Shown: in pieces, positions 16,135 through 25,798 of the stretch
How the letters are laid out: every line of letters begins with the position of its first letter
How positions within the stretch are numbered: position 1 is the stretch's first letter
NCBI GenBank assembly: GCA_013377075.1
Contig: JACABD010000009.1
Location: forward strand, 1 to 39,171
Direction of reading: 5' to 3'
DNA length: 39,171 bases
DNA from: Geobacteraceae bacterium
Lineage (GTDB): Bacteria > Desulfobacterota > Desulfuromonadia > Geobacterales > DSM-12255
Translations under genes and position numbers: made by a program
The notes under the pieces: model-generated
Told to the model about the DNA's origin: nothing
The model's input: only the letters and a program-made list of their open reading frames with translations
Database searches by the model: none

Positions 16135-19100
16135 TCAGTGTCCCGTTGCGTGGGAGTTTGCCTCGAACGCCGCTGCCAGGGCGTCGTCGCCGGTAAGACC
16201 GGCTGCCGTGGCTTTTTCCAGAGCCTGAAGGACGCGCTTGTAGTCGTAAGGCATAACTTTGACGAACTTATCTACAGCACCATTCCATCCATCGAGAATG
16301 GTCTTGGCCCGTGAGCTCCCTGTCATTGCGGCATGGCTGGTTATCATCTCTTTAAGTGTTTCAGCGTCAGCAGCATCAAGCTTTTCAAGCTGACACATTT
16401 CAGTGTTGCAACGGCTGTTAAAATCACCGGCTTCGTCATACACATAAGCCACGCCGCCGCTCATGCCTGCAGCGAAGTTGCGGCCGGTGATGCCGAGAAC
16501 GGCAACTGCTCCGCCGGTCATGTATTCGCAGCCATGGTCGCCGATCCCTTCGACAACAGCGCTGACACCTGAGTTCCTGACGCAAAAGCGTTCTCCGGCA
16601 ATGCCGTTAATGTAGGCCTGTCCGCTGGTTGCGCCATAAAGTGCGACGTTACCGGCGATGATGTTATCCTCGGCAACAAATGGTGAGCCTTTCGGCGGGT
16701 AGACAGCGATGATGCCGCCGCTAAGCCCCTTGCCGAGATAGTCGTTGGCATCGCCGGAAAGACGCAATGTCATACCTTTTGGAATGAATGCGCCGAAACT
16801 CTGGCCTGCCGAGCCGTTGAAGGTCAGCTCCACAGTCCCCTCGGGAAGGCCGTCAGCACCGTGGCTACGGGTGATTTCGTTGCCGACTATGGTGCCGGCA
16901 ACCCGGTCGATGTTAGTGATCTTGACCTCGGCAGAGACCTTTTCACCCTTTTCGATGGCCGGTTTGCAGATGTCGAGCAGCTGTGTCATATCGAGAGATT
17001 TCTCAAGGCCGTGATCCTGTTTTTCGGTGCAGTATCTGCCTACATTGATGCCGACTTCCGGACGGTAGAGAATGTTGGAGAGGTCGATACCCTGTGTCTT
17101 CCAGTGGTTAATGGCAGCTTTTGGCTCAAGGAGGTTGACCCTGCCGACCATCTCATTCAGGGTTCTGATGCCGAGCTGTGCCATGATTTCGCGCAGTTCC
17201 ATGGCGACAAAGCGCATGAAGTTAACCACATGCTCTGGCTTGCCGGCAAAGTTCTTGCGCAGCTCAGGATCCTGGGTGGCAACGCCGGTGGGGCAGGTGT
17301 TGCTGTGGCAGACCCGCATCATGACGCAGCCGAGGGTTACCAGCGGTGCGGTTGCAAAGCCGAACTCCTCGGCCCCGAGCAGGGCGGCGATGGCCACATC
17401 ACGACCGGTCTTCAGCTGACCGTCAGCCTCAATGATGATACGGCTTCTCAGGTTGTTGAGGAGCAGAGTCTGGTGTGTCTCGGCAAGACCGAGCTCCCAC
17501 GGCAGACCGGCATGTTTGATACTGGAGATAGGCGATGCTCCGGTGCCGCCGTCATAGCCGCTGATGAGGACGACATCGGCATGGGCCTTGGCAACTCCTG
17601 CGGCAATGGTGCCGACGCCGACTTCCGAGACAAGCTTGACGCTGATCCGGGCCCGTCTGTTTGCGTTCTTCAGATCGTAGATTAGCTCGGCAAGATCCTC
17701 GATGGAGTAAATGTCGTGGTGGGGCGGCGGCGATACCAGACCGACACCCGGTGTGGTGTGCCGTGTCTTGGCAATCCACGGGTAGACCTTGGTTCCTGGC
17801 AGCTCGCCCCCTTCACCCGGCTTGGCCCCCTGTGCCATCTTGATCTGCAGCTCAATGGCGTTGGTCAGGTACTCGCTGGTAACGCCGAAACGTCCCGAAG
17901 CCACCTGCTTGATGGCGCTGTTCTTCGAGTCGCCCAGCTCGTTTGTCCAGGTGAAACGCTCTGGATCTTCGCCTCCTTCTCCGGTGTTCGACTTGCCGCC
18001 GATCCGGTTCATGGCTATTGCCAACGCCTCGTGGGCCTCCTTGCTGATGGAGCCGTAGGACATGGCACCGGTCTTGAAGCGCTTCATGAGCTCTTCGACA
18101 GACTCGACCTCTTCGATCGGGATCGATGGCACATCTTTTCTGAAATCGAGCAGCCCCCGCAGGGTGTAGAGCTTGGTGTCCTGCTCGTTGATGAGCGAGG
18201 AGAAGGTCTTGAACTCATCATAACTGTCGGTTCTGACCGCTTTTTGCAGGGAGGTGATGGTGAGCGGGTTGTACTGGTGTTCCTCGCCGCCACTTCTCCA
18301 CTGGTAGACCCCCCCTGCCGGCAGGGAGGTTTCAGCCGGTACCCGCTTCGGGAATGCCTTTGCATGGCGGTCCATCAGCTCCGTGGCAATGCCGTCGATG
18401 TCGATGCCGCCGATGCGTGAAGGTGTCCATTTGAAGTAGCGGTCGATGACCGATTCCTGGAGACCCACAGCCTCGAAAATCTGGGCGCCGCGGTAGCTCT
18501 GCACGGTGGAGATGCCCATCTTTGCCATGGTCTTGACGATACCCTTGACCGATGCCTTGATGAAGTTCTTGACAGCCTTCTTGTGGTCAATGCCGGTGAG
18601 TAGGCCGCTGGAGATCATCTCATCCAGTGATTCGTAGGCCAGATACGGATTGATGGCATTGACGCCGTAACCGAGAAGAACGGCAAAATGATGAACCTCT
18701 CTCGGCTCGCCGGATTCGAGGATGATGGCTGCTTTTGTCCTTGAACCAGAGTTCACCAGGTGGTGATGCAGTCCTGAAACCGCAAGCAGAGCCGGAATGG
18801 CGGCATGTTCAGCATCAACGCCGCGGTCGGAGAGAATGAGGATGTTGGCACCGTTGTCAATGGCCACATCTGCTGCAGCAAAGAGCGCTTCGAGCGCCCG
18901 TTCCATACCGGATTTGCCGCGACCGACCGAGAAATGCAGTGGCAGGCTGGCAGCCTTGAATCCCGGTCTGTCAATTGAGCGGAGCTTTTGCAGACTGCCG
19001 TTGCAAAGGAGCGGATGTTCAAGTCTTATCATCCGGGCGCTTTCAGGCTCGGCCAGAAGGAGGTTACGCTCTGAGCCGATCAGTGTTGTTGTCGAAGTGA

Positions 19101-20724
19101 TAATTTCCTCGCGAATCGGATCGATTGGCGGATTAGTGACCTGAGCAAAGAGCTGCTTGAAGTAGTTGTAAAGAAGCTGGTTCTGACTCGACAGCGGGGC
19201 AATCGGAGTATCGGTTCCCATTGATCCCAGAGGCTGCATTCCGTCAGTGGCCATAGGCGCAAGGATGGTCTGCTGGTCTTCGAAAGTATAGCCAAAGGCG
19301 ATCTGGCGCGAGACTATGGATTCAAAGTCAGACTGAGGGCAGTTTTCAGGGTTTGCCAGAGAATCAAGGGTTACGTGGTTCTTTTCGACCCACTCGGCAT
19401 ACGGGTTGGCCGCTGCAATCTCAGCCTTGATCTCCTTGTCAGGAATGATCCGTCCCTTTTCGGTATCGATCAGCAGCATTTTGCCCGGCTTGAGGCGTCC
19501 TTTTTTCACTATATTCTCCGGTGCAACCGGGAGAACACCCGCTTCAGAGGCCATGATCACATGGTCGTCGGCAGTGATGTAGTAGCGTGAAGGGCGCAGA
19601 CCGTTACGGTCGAGAAGTGCGCCGATGGAGCGGCCATCTGTGAAAGCGATGGCTGCAGGTCCGTCCCACGGCTCCATCAGGCAGGAGTGGTACTCGTAGA
19701 AAGCCCGCTTTGCCGGATCCATGGAGAAATTGCTTTCCCACGGCTCTGGAACCATCATCATCACCGCATGGGGGAGGGAACGACCGCTCATTGCCAGCAG
19801 CTCAAGGCAGTTGTCAAACATGGCCGAGTCGGATCCGTCGGTATTGATGATCGGCAGCAGTTTTTTGATCTCATCGCCGAAAAGGGGGCTCTCAAAGAGT
19901 TCCTGACGGGCGTTCATCCAGTTTACATTGCCGCGCAGCGTATTGATCTCGCCGTTGTGGGCAAGGAAGCGGTAAGGGTGAGCACGTTCCCAGTTGGGGA
20001 AGGTGTTGGTGGAGAAGCGTGAGTGGACCAGGGCGATGGCTGTCTCCATCAGCGGGTTGCACAGCTCGGGGAAATACTTGTCTACCTGTACCGGCATCAG
20101 CATTCCCTTGTAAATGATGGTGCGGGTGGAGAGGCTCGCCATGTACCAGCAGTCATCAACACCGTTCCTGCGGATTTCATTGGTTGCCCGCTGGTTGATG
20201 ATGTAGAGCTTGCGGCTGAAAGCGTTTTCGTCAACGCATGCTGCCGGTTGCTTCAAGAAGATCTGCCGTACCATCGGCTCGCCAGACCAGGCGGTGTTGC
20301 CAAGGGAAGAGTTGTCTGTCGGCACAGTACGCCAGCCGAGCAGTTCAACCCCTTCCTCACGGAGGATCCGCTCCATGATATGTTTGGCGCTGTTGCGCTC
20401 CGTGGCCTTCTGGGAGGTGAAGACCATGCCGACGGCATACTGATAGGGGTTCGGAAGCTTTATCCCGGCATCGGGGCAGACGCTGCGCAGAAACTTGTCC
20501 GGAATCTGCATGAGGATACCGGCGCCGTCACCGGTGTTGGGCTCACAGCCGCATGCGCCGCGATGGTCTAGGTTGACCAGTACGGTGAGTGCCTGCTCGA
20601 TTATATTGTGGGACTTTTTTCCCTTGATGCTGGTAACAAAGCCTATGCCGCAGGCATCATGCTCGAACTGCGGATCGTAAAGTCCCTGTTTTTTCGGTGC
20701 TCTGCTTGTCATTGTCTCTTTCAT
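16135..20724 (-). CDS. gltB: Glutamate synthase, large (alpha) subunit
   Basis: The 1529-residue protein is a full bacterial GltB. It has an N-terminal class II glutamine amidotransferase domain whose catalytic Cys25 (HDACGIGFV) is normally exposed by removing the short propeptide, then a central domain, an FMN/TIM-barrel synthase domain with the 3Fe-4S cysteines ([11 protein letters not shown]), and the C-terminal beta-helix with repeated G-x-x-G-G blocks (TGGAVAVLG). It converts glutamine and 2-oxoglutarate to two glutamates. I chose ATG 20724, preceded by AAGG. The longer frame from 20796 would run across a -24/-12 promoter, so it is not used. Regulation by RpoN is likely from that promoter. 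Confidence 0.96.
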   Translation of the reverse strand: MKETMTSRAPKKQGLYDPQFEHDACGIGFVTSIKGKKSHNIIEQALTVLVNLDHRGACGCEPNTGDGAGILMQIPDKFLRSVCPDAGIKLPNPYQYAVGMVFTSQKATERNSAKHIMERILREEGVELLGWRTVPTDNSSLGNTAWSGEPMVRQIFLKQPAACVDENAFSRKLYIINQRATNEIRRNGVDDCWYMASLSTRTIIYKGMLMPVQVDKYFPELCNPLMETAIALVHSRFSTNTFPNWERAHPYRFLAHNGEINTLRGNVNWMNARQELFESPLFGDEIKKLLPIINTDGSDSAMFDNCLELLAMSGRSLPHAVMMMVPEPWESNFSMDPAKRAFYEYHSCLMEPWDGPAAIAFTDGRSIGALLDRNGLRPSRYYITADDHVIMASEAGVLPVAPENIVKKGRLKPGKMLLIDTEKGRIIPDKEIKAEIAAANPYAEWVEKNHVTLDSLANPENCPQSDFESIVSRQIAFGYTFEDQQTILAPMATDGMQPLGSMGTDTPIAPLSSQNQLLYNYFKQLFAQVTNPPIDPIREEIITSTTTLIGSERNLLLAEPESARMIRLEHPLLCNGSLQKLRSIDRPGFKAASLPLHFSVGRGKSGMERALEALFAAADVAIDNGANILILSDRGVDAEHAAIPALLAVSGLHHHLVNSGSRTKAAIILESGEPREVHHFAVLLGYGVNAINPYLAYESLDEMISSGLLTGIDHKKAVKNFIKASVKGIVKTMAKMGISTVQSYRGAQIFEAVGLQESVIDRYFKWTPSRIGGIDIDGIATELMDRHAKAFPKRVPAETSLPAGGVYQWRSGGEEHQYNPLTITSLQKAVRTDSYDEFKTFSSLINEQDTKLYTLRGLLDFRKDVPSIPIEEVESVEELMKRFKTGAMSYGSISKEAHEALAIAMNRIGGKSNTGEGGEDPERFTWTNELGDSKNSAIKQVASGRFGVTSEYLTNAIELQIKMAQGAKPGEGGELPGTKVYPWIAKTRHTTPGVGLVSPPPHHDIYSIEDLAELIYDLKNANRRARISVKLVSEVGVGTIAAGVAKAHADVVLISGYDGGTGASPISSIKHAGLPWELGLAETHQTLLLNNLRSRIIIEADGQLKTGRDVAIAALLGAEEFGFATAPLVTLGCVMMRVCHSNTCPTGVATQDPELRKNFAGKPEHVVNFMRFVAMELREIMAQLGIRTLNEMVGRVNLLEPKAAINHWKTQGIDLSNILYRPEVGINVGRYCTEKQDHGLEKSLDMTQLLDICKPAIEKGEKVSAEVKITNIDRVAGTIVGNEITRSHGADGLPEGTVELTFNGSAGQSFGAFIPKGMTLRLSGDANDYLGKGLSGGIIAVYPPKGSPFVAEDNIIAGNVALYGATSGQAYINGIAGERFCVRNSGVSAVVEGIGDHGCEYMTGGAVAVLGITGRNFAAGMSGGVAYVYDEAGDFNSRCNTEMCQLEKLDAADAETLKEMITSHAAMTGSSRAKTILDGWNGAVDKFVKVMPYDYKRVLQALEKATAAGLTGDDALAAAFEANSHATGH

Positions 20725-20779
20725 GTCAGAACCTTTTGAAGTTATTTGCTGGTGAAACAAATTGCTGCGAGAAATATAT

Positions 20780-20795
20780 AGCAGGTTATGTGCCA
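20780..20795 (-). promoter_or_regulatory. Sigma-54 (RpoN) -24/-12 promoter of gltBD
   Basis: The minus strand reads TGGCAC-ATAAC-CTGCT, against the RpoN consensus TGGCAC-N5-TTGCW; the GG and GC dinucleotides have the required 10-bp spacing. It lies 56-71 bp upstream of gltB ATG 20724, leaving a leader of about 45 nt. RpoN promoters need an NtrC-like activator, which fits nitrogen control of glutamate synthase. Confidence 0.8.
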
Positions 20796-20913
20796 TAATT
20801 ATAAAACTGGGGAAAAGATCCGATTGGTGCTGTTTTACAGCTGTTTAGCAGCTGGTTGTGGCGCTTGTATTTCGAGTGACTACTGCAACTTTGATAATGT
20901 TGAGTTGATTGAC

Positions 20914-20927
20914 TACTCAAGTGAGTA
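20914..20927. promoter_or_regulatory. Palindromic operator-like site
   Basis: TACTCA and TGAGTA are perfect inverted half-sites around AG, about 120 bp upstream of the gltB RpoN promoter. The size suits a dimeric regulator. The cognate protein is unknown. Confidence 0.35.
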
Positions 20928-21118
20928 ATTAGTTTGGTTGCGGTTCAGGGGGGAGGGGGGCTGTTGATGTCTGGAGGTAAAATCTGTATTGATTTCAGCT
21001 GATTATGACTGGCTGTGCTTTTGGCTCAAGGGGACGTTCCTTGCTATTTTGCTATCGTGACTATTGTCACCGGTTATAACGCAAAATCACCATTCAATTC
21101 GGATCAACCTAAAACATT

Positions 21119-21218
21119 GAACGCAGAAAAACCGGAAACTTTGGATAACTGCCGATTAATCATGCTTTGGTTTTTACCTGATCCGCTCTTATCCCCGGTT
21201 TCCGCCTGTACTGCGTTC
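21119..21218. repeat. Symmetric nested hairpin (structured RNA or mobile palindrome)
   Basis: Three paired blocks nest symmetrically: GAACGCAG (21119-21126) with CTGCGTTC (21211-21218); GGAAAC (21134-21139) with GTTTCC (21198-21203); GGATAA (21143-21148) with TTATCC (21189-21194). The internal loops are equal on both sides (7/7 and 3/3 nt) around a 40-nt apical part. It may be a non-autonomous palindromic element or a folded 5' leader element of nadK; no known riboswitch class is evident. Confidence 0.6.
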
Positions 21219-21461
21219 AGAAATAGATTGCGCCGAAAATATACGGAAGCTTTTGCGGGTTGTAAATTAAAACTTTCAAGTTAAGCTATTGTTGTTCACG
21301 TTTTACACTGTGCCTTTGCTTGATCAGGCAGAGACGCGCTTCAACAAGTTTCAACGGTTATTGCGGCGAACATCACTCATTTCCAAAATTGTATGGATTT
21401 GAATATCCCTATCATGTAAAAAGAGTCATCTGATTCGTCTCCTTTAAGGGGGTTTGTATTG

Positions 21462-22316
21462 ATGAAAAAAGTCGGGGTTTTTGCCAAGGTTCACGATCCG
21501 CGCTGCCAGGATGTTGCCATTGAGCTGTTCAACTGGCTGAAGAGTCGCGACTGCGAACCTCTTATCGAGGCTCACCTTGCCCGTCATCTCGCCTGCCCCG
21601 GGGTTCCTGCCGAAGAAATCCCCTCCTGTGCCGACCTGGTTATAGTGCTTGGCGGTGACGGTACCCTGATCTCTACGGCACGAACAATCGGCGAGCGTGA
21701 CATCCCCATCCTTGGTGTCAACCTCGGCAGCCTCGGCTTCCTCACCGAAATAGCCCTGGACGAGATGTATCCGGCCCTTGAGCAGTGTCTGGCCGGTGAT
21801 TTCAGGGTTTCGGAACGGGTCATGCTCCATGCGGTTGTCGAGCGTGACGGCGCTGAGATCGCTTCAAATCTGGTTCTGAACGATGTGGTCATCAACAAGG
21901 GGGCACTGGCCCGGATTGTTGATCTGAAGACCAGGGTTGATTCCTTCGACCTCACCACCTTCAAGGCCGACGGCCTGATAATCAGTACGCCAACCGGTTC
22001 TACCGGCTATTCACTCTCTGCCGGTGGTCCGATTATCAACCCGTCAATGAACTGCGTTGTCATCACCCCTATCTGCCCCCATACCCTTACCAACAGGCCA
22101 ATTGTCATAAGTGATAATTCTGTGGTCAGCGTCACGGTGAACTCCCTCGATGATGAAGATATCTACCTGACCCTGGATGGACAGGTCGGGCTTGAACTAC
22201 GCTCCGGCGATACCATCAGTGTCAGGCGGGCGGATCATACTGCCAAACTGGTCATGTCGAAAAACCGCGACTACTTTGCCGTCCTGAGAGCAAAGCTCAA
22301 ATGGGGGGAGCGGTAG
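21462..22316 (+). CDS. nadK: NAD kinase
   Basis: The 284-residue product has the NAD kinase signatures GGDGTLISTAR (64-74), GVNLGSLGFLTE, a central NDVVINKGALARIVD (NE/D-type nucleotide site) and TPTGSTGYSLSAGGP. It phosphorylates NAD to NADP in the cytoplasm. ATG 21462 has a strong AAGGGGG box; a TTG one codon earlier is in frame but unnecessary. The stop is one base before the recN ATG, so the two genes are co-translated. Confidence 0.96.
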   Translation: MKKVGVFAKVHDPRCQDVAIELFNWLKSRDCEPLIEAHLARHLACPGVPAEEIPSCADLVIVLGGDGTLISTARTIGERDIPILGVNLGSLGFLTEIALDEMYPALEQCLAGDFRVSERVMLHAVVERDGAEIASNLVLNDVVINKGALARIVDLKTRVDSFDLTTFKADGLIISTPTGSTGYSLSAGGPIINPSMNCVVITPICPHTLTNRPIVISDNSVVSVTVNSLDDEDIYLTLDGQVGLELRSGDTISVRRADHTAKLVMSKNRDYFAVLRAKLKWGER

Positions 22317-22317
22317 G

Positions 22318-23979
22318 ATGCTCACCGACATCTCCATCAAAAACTTCGCTATCATTGATTCGCTCCATGTAGCTTTTGGCAGCGGCCTCAACATCCTCAC
22401 CGGCGAGACCGGTGCAGGCAAGTCAATTATCATCGATGCCGTGAACCTTGTCATGGGTGGCCGCGGCTCTGCCGATCTCATCAGAAGCGGCGCTGAAGAG
22501 GCTTCGGTTGAGGCGATTTTTGACATCTCCGGCCTGGGCGGTTTTGCCGAAACCCTTGGTGACATGGGGATTGATGTTGAAGGGGAACTGCTCTTAAAGC
22601 GGGTCATTACCCGCTCGGGCCGCAATCGGGTCTTTATCAACGGTTCACTCTCCACCATTTCTGCACTTGGGGAGATCGCCTCCCGTCTGGTTAATATCTA
22701 CGGTCAGCATGAATCACAGACGCTTTTGAAGGTTGAAAATCATCTCCTCCTGCTGGATGGTTATGCATCCCTTTCTCCGGTGAGGGGGGAATTCACGGCG
22801 CTTCACAGGGAGTATCGATCGGTGCGGGAGCGTCTTGCCTCTTTCGACAAAACGGCCAGCGACGCCGCCAGGGAGCGTGATCTTCTCTCCTGGCAGCTTG
22901 ATGAAATCAGCTCCGCCAGCCTGACAATCGGTGAGGATCTGGCGATTGAGGGCGAGCTGAACATCCTCGTCAATGCCGAAAAGCTTCTCCTTAAGGCTGA
23001 AGGTGGCTATGAACTCCTCTACGGAGCCGACGAATCGGCCCTCGGCATTCTCGGCATTGTCAGAAATTCCCTTGTTGATGCAGCCGCCATTGATCCGGCT
23101 CTACAGCCACTCGTCGAGGTTGTTGCCAGCTCGGTTATCCAGCTGGAGGATGCAGCAATGCAGCTGCGGGGCTATCTGTCAAAGGTGGAAAATGACCCGG
23201 CACGGCTTGCAACTTTGCAGGAGCGGATGGAACTGATTAATAAACTGAAGAAGAAGTATGGCAGCTCTATCGATAAGGTTCTGGCAAAGGGTGCGGAGTT
23301 TGCCGAGGCGCTGGCTGTTATCGATAATGCCGATCACTGTCGCGAGGAGCTGGCCACGGAGCTGAAGCGGCTTGAGAATGAGTTGCACAGTAAAGGTGAA
23401 CAGCTTGGCAAGGCCCGTCAGGTGGCGTCTTTGACGCTGAAAGAGGGGCTGGAGAAGGAGCTGCACCAGCTGGCAATGAAGCATGCCGTTTTCCAGATTC
23501 GTATCGACAGGCTTGAAGAGCCCCGTGAATCGGGCTTTGACAGGGTGGAGATTCTCTTTTCCCCCAACCCGGGCGAAGAGGCAAAACCGCTGGCAAAGAT
23601 CGCTTCAGGTGGTGAACTCTCCCGTATAATGCTGGCAATGAAGCAGCTTCACCCGGAGAGTGATGTGCCGACGCTGGTCTTCGACGAGGTCGATACCGGC
23701 ATCGGTGGTGCGACATCAGCAATGGTCGGCAAGAAGCTCAAAGCCGTCGCAGCACGGCAGCAAGTGCTCTGCATCACCCATCTGCCCCAGGTTGCTGTCT
23801 ACGCCGACAGCCACTATCAGGTTGCAAAGAGGGTGGAGGAGGGGAGAACCCATACTTCACTGGCACTGCTCTCGCCGGAAGAAAGGGTGGACGAGGTGGC
23901 CAGAATGCTCGGCGGGCTGACCGTCACCGACAAGAGCCGCGAGCATGCGGCAGAGATGATCGGGGCGGCAGCGGTTTAG
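22318..23979 (+). CDS. recN: DNA repair protein RecN (SMC-like ATPase)
   Basis: The 553-residue protein has the RecN layout: Walker A GETGAGKS (29-36) in an N-terminal half ATPase with the INGSLSTISALGEIASRLVNIYGQHE block, a long coiled coil (about 150-390), then ASGGELSRIMLAMK (signature) and LVFDEVDTGIGG (Walker B) with ITHLPQVAVYADSHY. It acts in recombinational repair of double-strand breaks. The nadK-recN pairing is common in bacteria. It ends only 5 bp from the stop of the convergent zinc-ribbon gene, leaving no space for a terminator. Confidence 0.96.
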   Translation: MLTDISIKNFAIIDSLHVAFGSGLNILTGETGAGKSIIIDAVNLVMGGRGSADLIRSGAEEASVEAIFDISGLGGFAETLGDMGIDVEGELLLKRVITRSGRNRVFINGSLSTISALGEIASRLVNIYGQHESQTLLKVENHLLLLDGYASLSPVRGEFTALHREYRSVRERLASFDKTASDAARERDLLSWQLDEISSASLTIGEDLAIEGELNILVNAEKLLLKAEGGYELLYGADESALGILGIVRNSLVDAAAIDPALQPLVEVVASSVIQLEDAAMQLRGYLSKVENDPARLATLQERMELINKLKKKYGSSIDKVLAKGAEFAEALAVIDNADHCREELATELKRLENELHSKGEQLGKARQVASLTLKEGLEKELHQLAMKHAVFQIRIDRLEEPRESGFDRVEILFSPNPGEEAKPLAKIASGGELSRIMLAMKQLHPESDVPTLVFDEVDTGIGGATSAMVGKKLKAVAARQQVLCITHLPQVAVYADSHYQVAKRVEEGRTHTSLALLSPEERVDEVARMLGGLTVTDKSREHAAEMIGAAAV

Positions 23980-23984
23980 AGAGT

Positions 23985-24680
23985 TTACTTTGAAATAAAA
24001 AACTTCACCGCACTGAAAACGACATCAAGCAGATCCGGCTCCGATCTCATCCTGAGGTTAAAGGGGTCAAGGTCATCATACTCAGCTGTTGTGCCACCTC
24101 TGACACGGCTTTGCCGGTTTTGTTCCGCCGTAATCAGTGTATCTTTTCTCCGTTCCTCTTCCCGTTCACGGTCAAGCAGCTTTCCGCCGGACTTCATCCA
24201 TTCAGCAAGCTGTCTCAGCTCTCCGGCGTCAAGCCAGACGCCATGTTCCTTGCATCTGTCAATGACAACTCCGCTGTGGGTGCCAAAGTTTATCCTGTTC
24301 ATTATTTTGGCGCATACCGGACATTTCACATAGGTTGCGCTGCGCCTCTCTGCCTGCTCTGACAGGGTAAACGCAGCCAGTCTGCTGCGGTTGATCTCGA
24401 AAACATTTTTGACAGAGTAGTCGAGAAGCGCTTCCAGTTCGCCCGGATCGAAGAAGAGTCCAAGGCACTCTTCGCAGCGTTCGATGAAGAATTTGCCTTC
24501 GATGCCAAGGTCTATTGTCTTCATCGGTATATTGCAGACTGGACAGATTCTTTCTGTGTCATTTTCGTGGGCGGTGTAGTAGTGAACGCCTGTCAGGTCA
24601 ACATCATTGCGGCTTCCGCAGTAGTCGCACTTGACGGCATTTACGGGTAGGGGGGCGGAACAGTTGGCGCAGTTAGGCAC
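23985..24680 (-). CDS. Zinc-ribbon protein with two TFIIB-type zinc fingers
   Basis: The 231-residue product has three metal sites: an N-terminal ribbon (CANC...CDYCGS), and two zf-TFIIB-like repeats (CPVC...RCEECLGLFFDPGELEAL and CPVC...RCKEHGVWLDAGELRQL), then a charged linker and a hydrophobic tail (LLDVVFSAVKFF). I chose GTG 24680, 8 nt after a GGAG box; this removes the overlap with the upstream gene. It is the last gene of the six-gene minus-strand operon. A zinc-ribbon partner next to an SPFH/virion-core-like protein parallels YdjG/YdjI of Bacillus subtilis, which work with PspA at the membrane; a similar role here is inference. Confidence 0.8.
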   Translation of the reverse strand: MPNCANCSAPLPVNAVKCDYCGSRNDVDLTGVHYYTAHENDTERICPVCNIPMKTIDLGIEGKFFIERCEECLGLFFDPGELEALLDYSVKNVFEINRSRLAAFTLSEQAERRSATYVKCPVCAKIMNRINFGTHSGVVIDRCKEHGVWLDAGELRQLAEWMKSGGKLLDREREEERRKDTLITAEQNRQSRVRGGTTAEYDDLDPFNLRMRSEPDLLDVVFSAVKFFISK

Positions 24681-24700
24681 GTTGAAAACTCCGGAAACGT

Positions 24701-25789
24701 TTATGTGAGAGGTGGCGGAGTTGTGAAGAAGTGCGAGAATTCGCTGAACTCGCCTGCCATCTGCCACTTTTCCATCCCGGCGCACCAGAGGAGGGTATCT
24801 CTGGTTACTCTCCCTTCGGATATCTCTTTGCTGATGGCTTCAATGGGATAAGGGCCGCTCTGCTTGCCGTCTTTGCCGACAAAATATTGTTTCGGCGCAT
24901 CAAGCGGTGGCGGTGTCGCGGTCAGTGCAGTCTGAGGTGACATTGCTTTACCGAGCTGGTTTGCCATGGCAAAGCCGATACCCATGCCGATTCCTGCTGA
25001 TGCTTCCCCGCCGGGGTTTTTTGCCGCAGCTTCCATGGCAGTTCCACTTTGGAACTTCAAGTAGGTGTCCATGTCACCGATGATACCCATGCTGCTCTTC
25101 TTGTCAAGGGCCGCCTCAACTTCCGGGGGGAGGGCGATGTTTTCAATGAGGAGTTTGGTTACTTCAAGGCCGTACTCTGCGAACTCAGGCAGCACCCGGC
25201 TTGCCAGGGTTTTAGAGAGCTCATCGTATTTCGAGGCGAGATCGAGAAGGGGGATGCCACTTTCACCGACAAGGTCGGAAAATCTTGTGACAACGAGGTT
25301 TCTGAGTTGATCTTCAATCTCTTCTACAACAAAGCGTCCGCTTGTTCCGGCAATTTCGTTGATGAATTTTGCCGGGTCTGAAACCTTGATGACGTAGCTG
25401 CCGAAGGAGCGGATGCGAACTGCGCCAAACTCCGGATCGCGGAGGATGACAGGGTTTTTGGTCCCCCATTTGAGGTTGGTGAAATTCTTTGTGTTTACAA
25501 AGTAGACTTCAGCCTTGAAAGGGGAGTGAAAACCGTATTGCCACCCCATGAGTGTGGTGAGAACCGGCATGTTATCGGTCATCAGTTTGTGTTTTCCAGG
25601 GGGGAAAACATCAGCAATCTTACCCATGTTGACAAAAACTGCTACCTGGGACTGCCTGACAATCAGCTGTGCACCATACTTTATCTCGTTATCGAAGCGG
25701 GGAAAGCGCCAGACCATGGTGTCGCTTGAGTCATCGGTCCATTCGATAATGTCGAGAAGTTCGGCCTGTGCTTTTTCCCAAAGAGACAT
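24701..25789 (-). CDS. SPFH (band 7/virion-core-like) protein with C-terminal GYF_2 domain
   Basis: The 362-residue protein starts with the COG4260-type SPFH domain (about 1-235; QVAVFVNMGKIADVFPPGKHKL, NLKWGTKNPVILRDPEFGAVRIRS-like blocks, then ALPPEVEAALDKKSSMG). A Gly/Ala-rich hinge (about 255-290) leads to a GYF_2 domain (about 305-360: YFVGKDGKQSGPYPIEAI and LLWCAGMEKWQMA). SPFH proteins oligomerise on membranes and GYF_2 domains bind partners. AGGAGG precedes ATG 25789. It is 9 bp downstream of the MshEN gene and 20 bp upstream of the zinc-ribbon gene. Likely a membrane scaffold or stress protein. Confidence 0.88.
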   Translation of the reverse strand: MSLWEKAQAELLDIIEWTDDSSDTMVWRFPRFDNEIKYGAQLIVRQSQVAVFVNMGKIADVFPPGKHKLMTDNMPVLTTLMGWQYGFHSPFKAEVYFVNTKNFTNLKWGTKNPVILRDPEFGAVRIRSFGSYVIKVSDPAKFINEIAGTSGRFVVEEIEDQLRNLVVTRFSDLVGESGIPLLDLASKYDELSKTLASRVLPEFAEYGLEVTKLLIENIALPPEVEAALDKKSSMGIIGDMDTYLKFQSGTAMEAAAKNPGGEASAGIGMGIGFAMANQLGKAMSPQTALTATPPPLDAPKQYFVGKDGKQSGPYPIEAISKEISEGRVTRDTLLWCAGMEKWQMAGEFSEFSHFFTTPPPLT

Positions 25790-25798
25790 GAATTCCTC

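Larger units (their letters stand above)
20797..21461. other. 665-bp gap between gltB and nadK: operator-like palindromes and a long nested hairpin
   Basis: No supported gene. From left to right: CAGCTG-TTTAG-CAGCTG (20838-20854), which could be part of an activator site for the RpoN promoter; a 14-bp palindrome TACTCA-AG-TGAGTA (20914-20927); a G-run (20948-20960); GGGGACGTTCC (21030-21040), reminiscent of transposon-end sequences; the nested hairpin 21119-21218; and the nadK leader with an AAGGGGG ribosome site (21446-21452). An 89-codon frame at 21015-21284 runs across the hairpin and looks non-coding. Confidence 0.45.

Noticed and set aside
20725-20796. N-terminal extension of gltB
   Set aside because: It would include the sigma-54 promoter and its predicted start site; ATG 20724 has a ribosome site and the normal propeptide length.
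21015-21284. 89-codon plus-strand frame between gltB and nadK
   Set aside because: It runs across the symmetric hairpin, has no ribosome site and no protein-like pattern.
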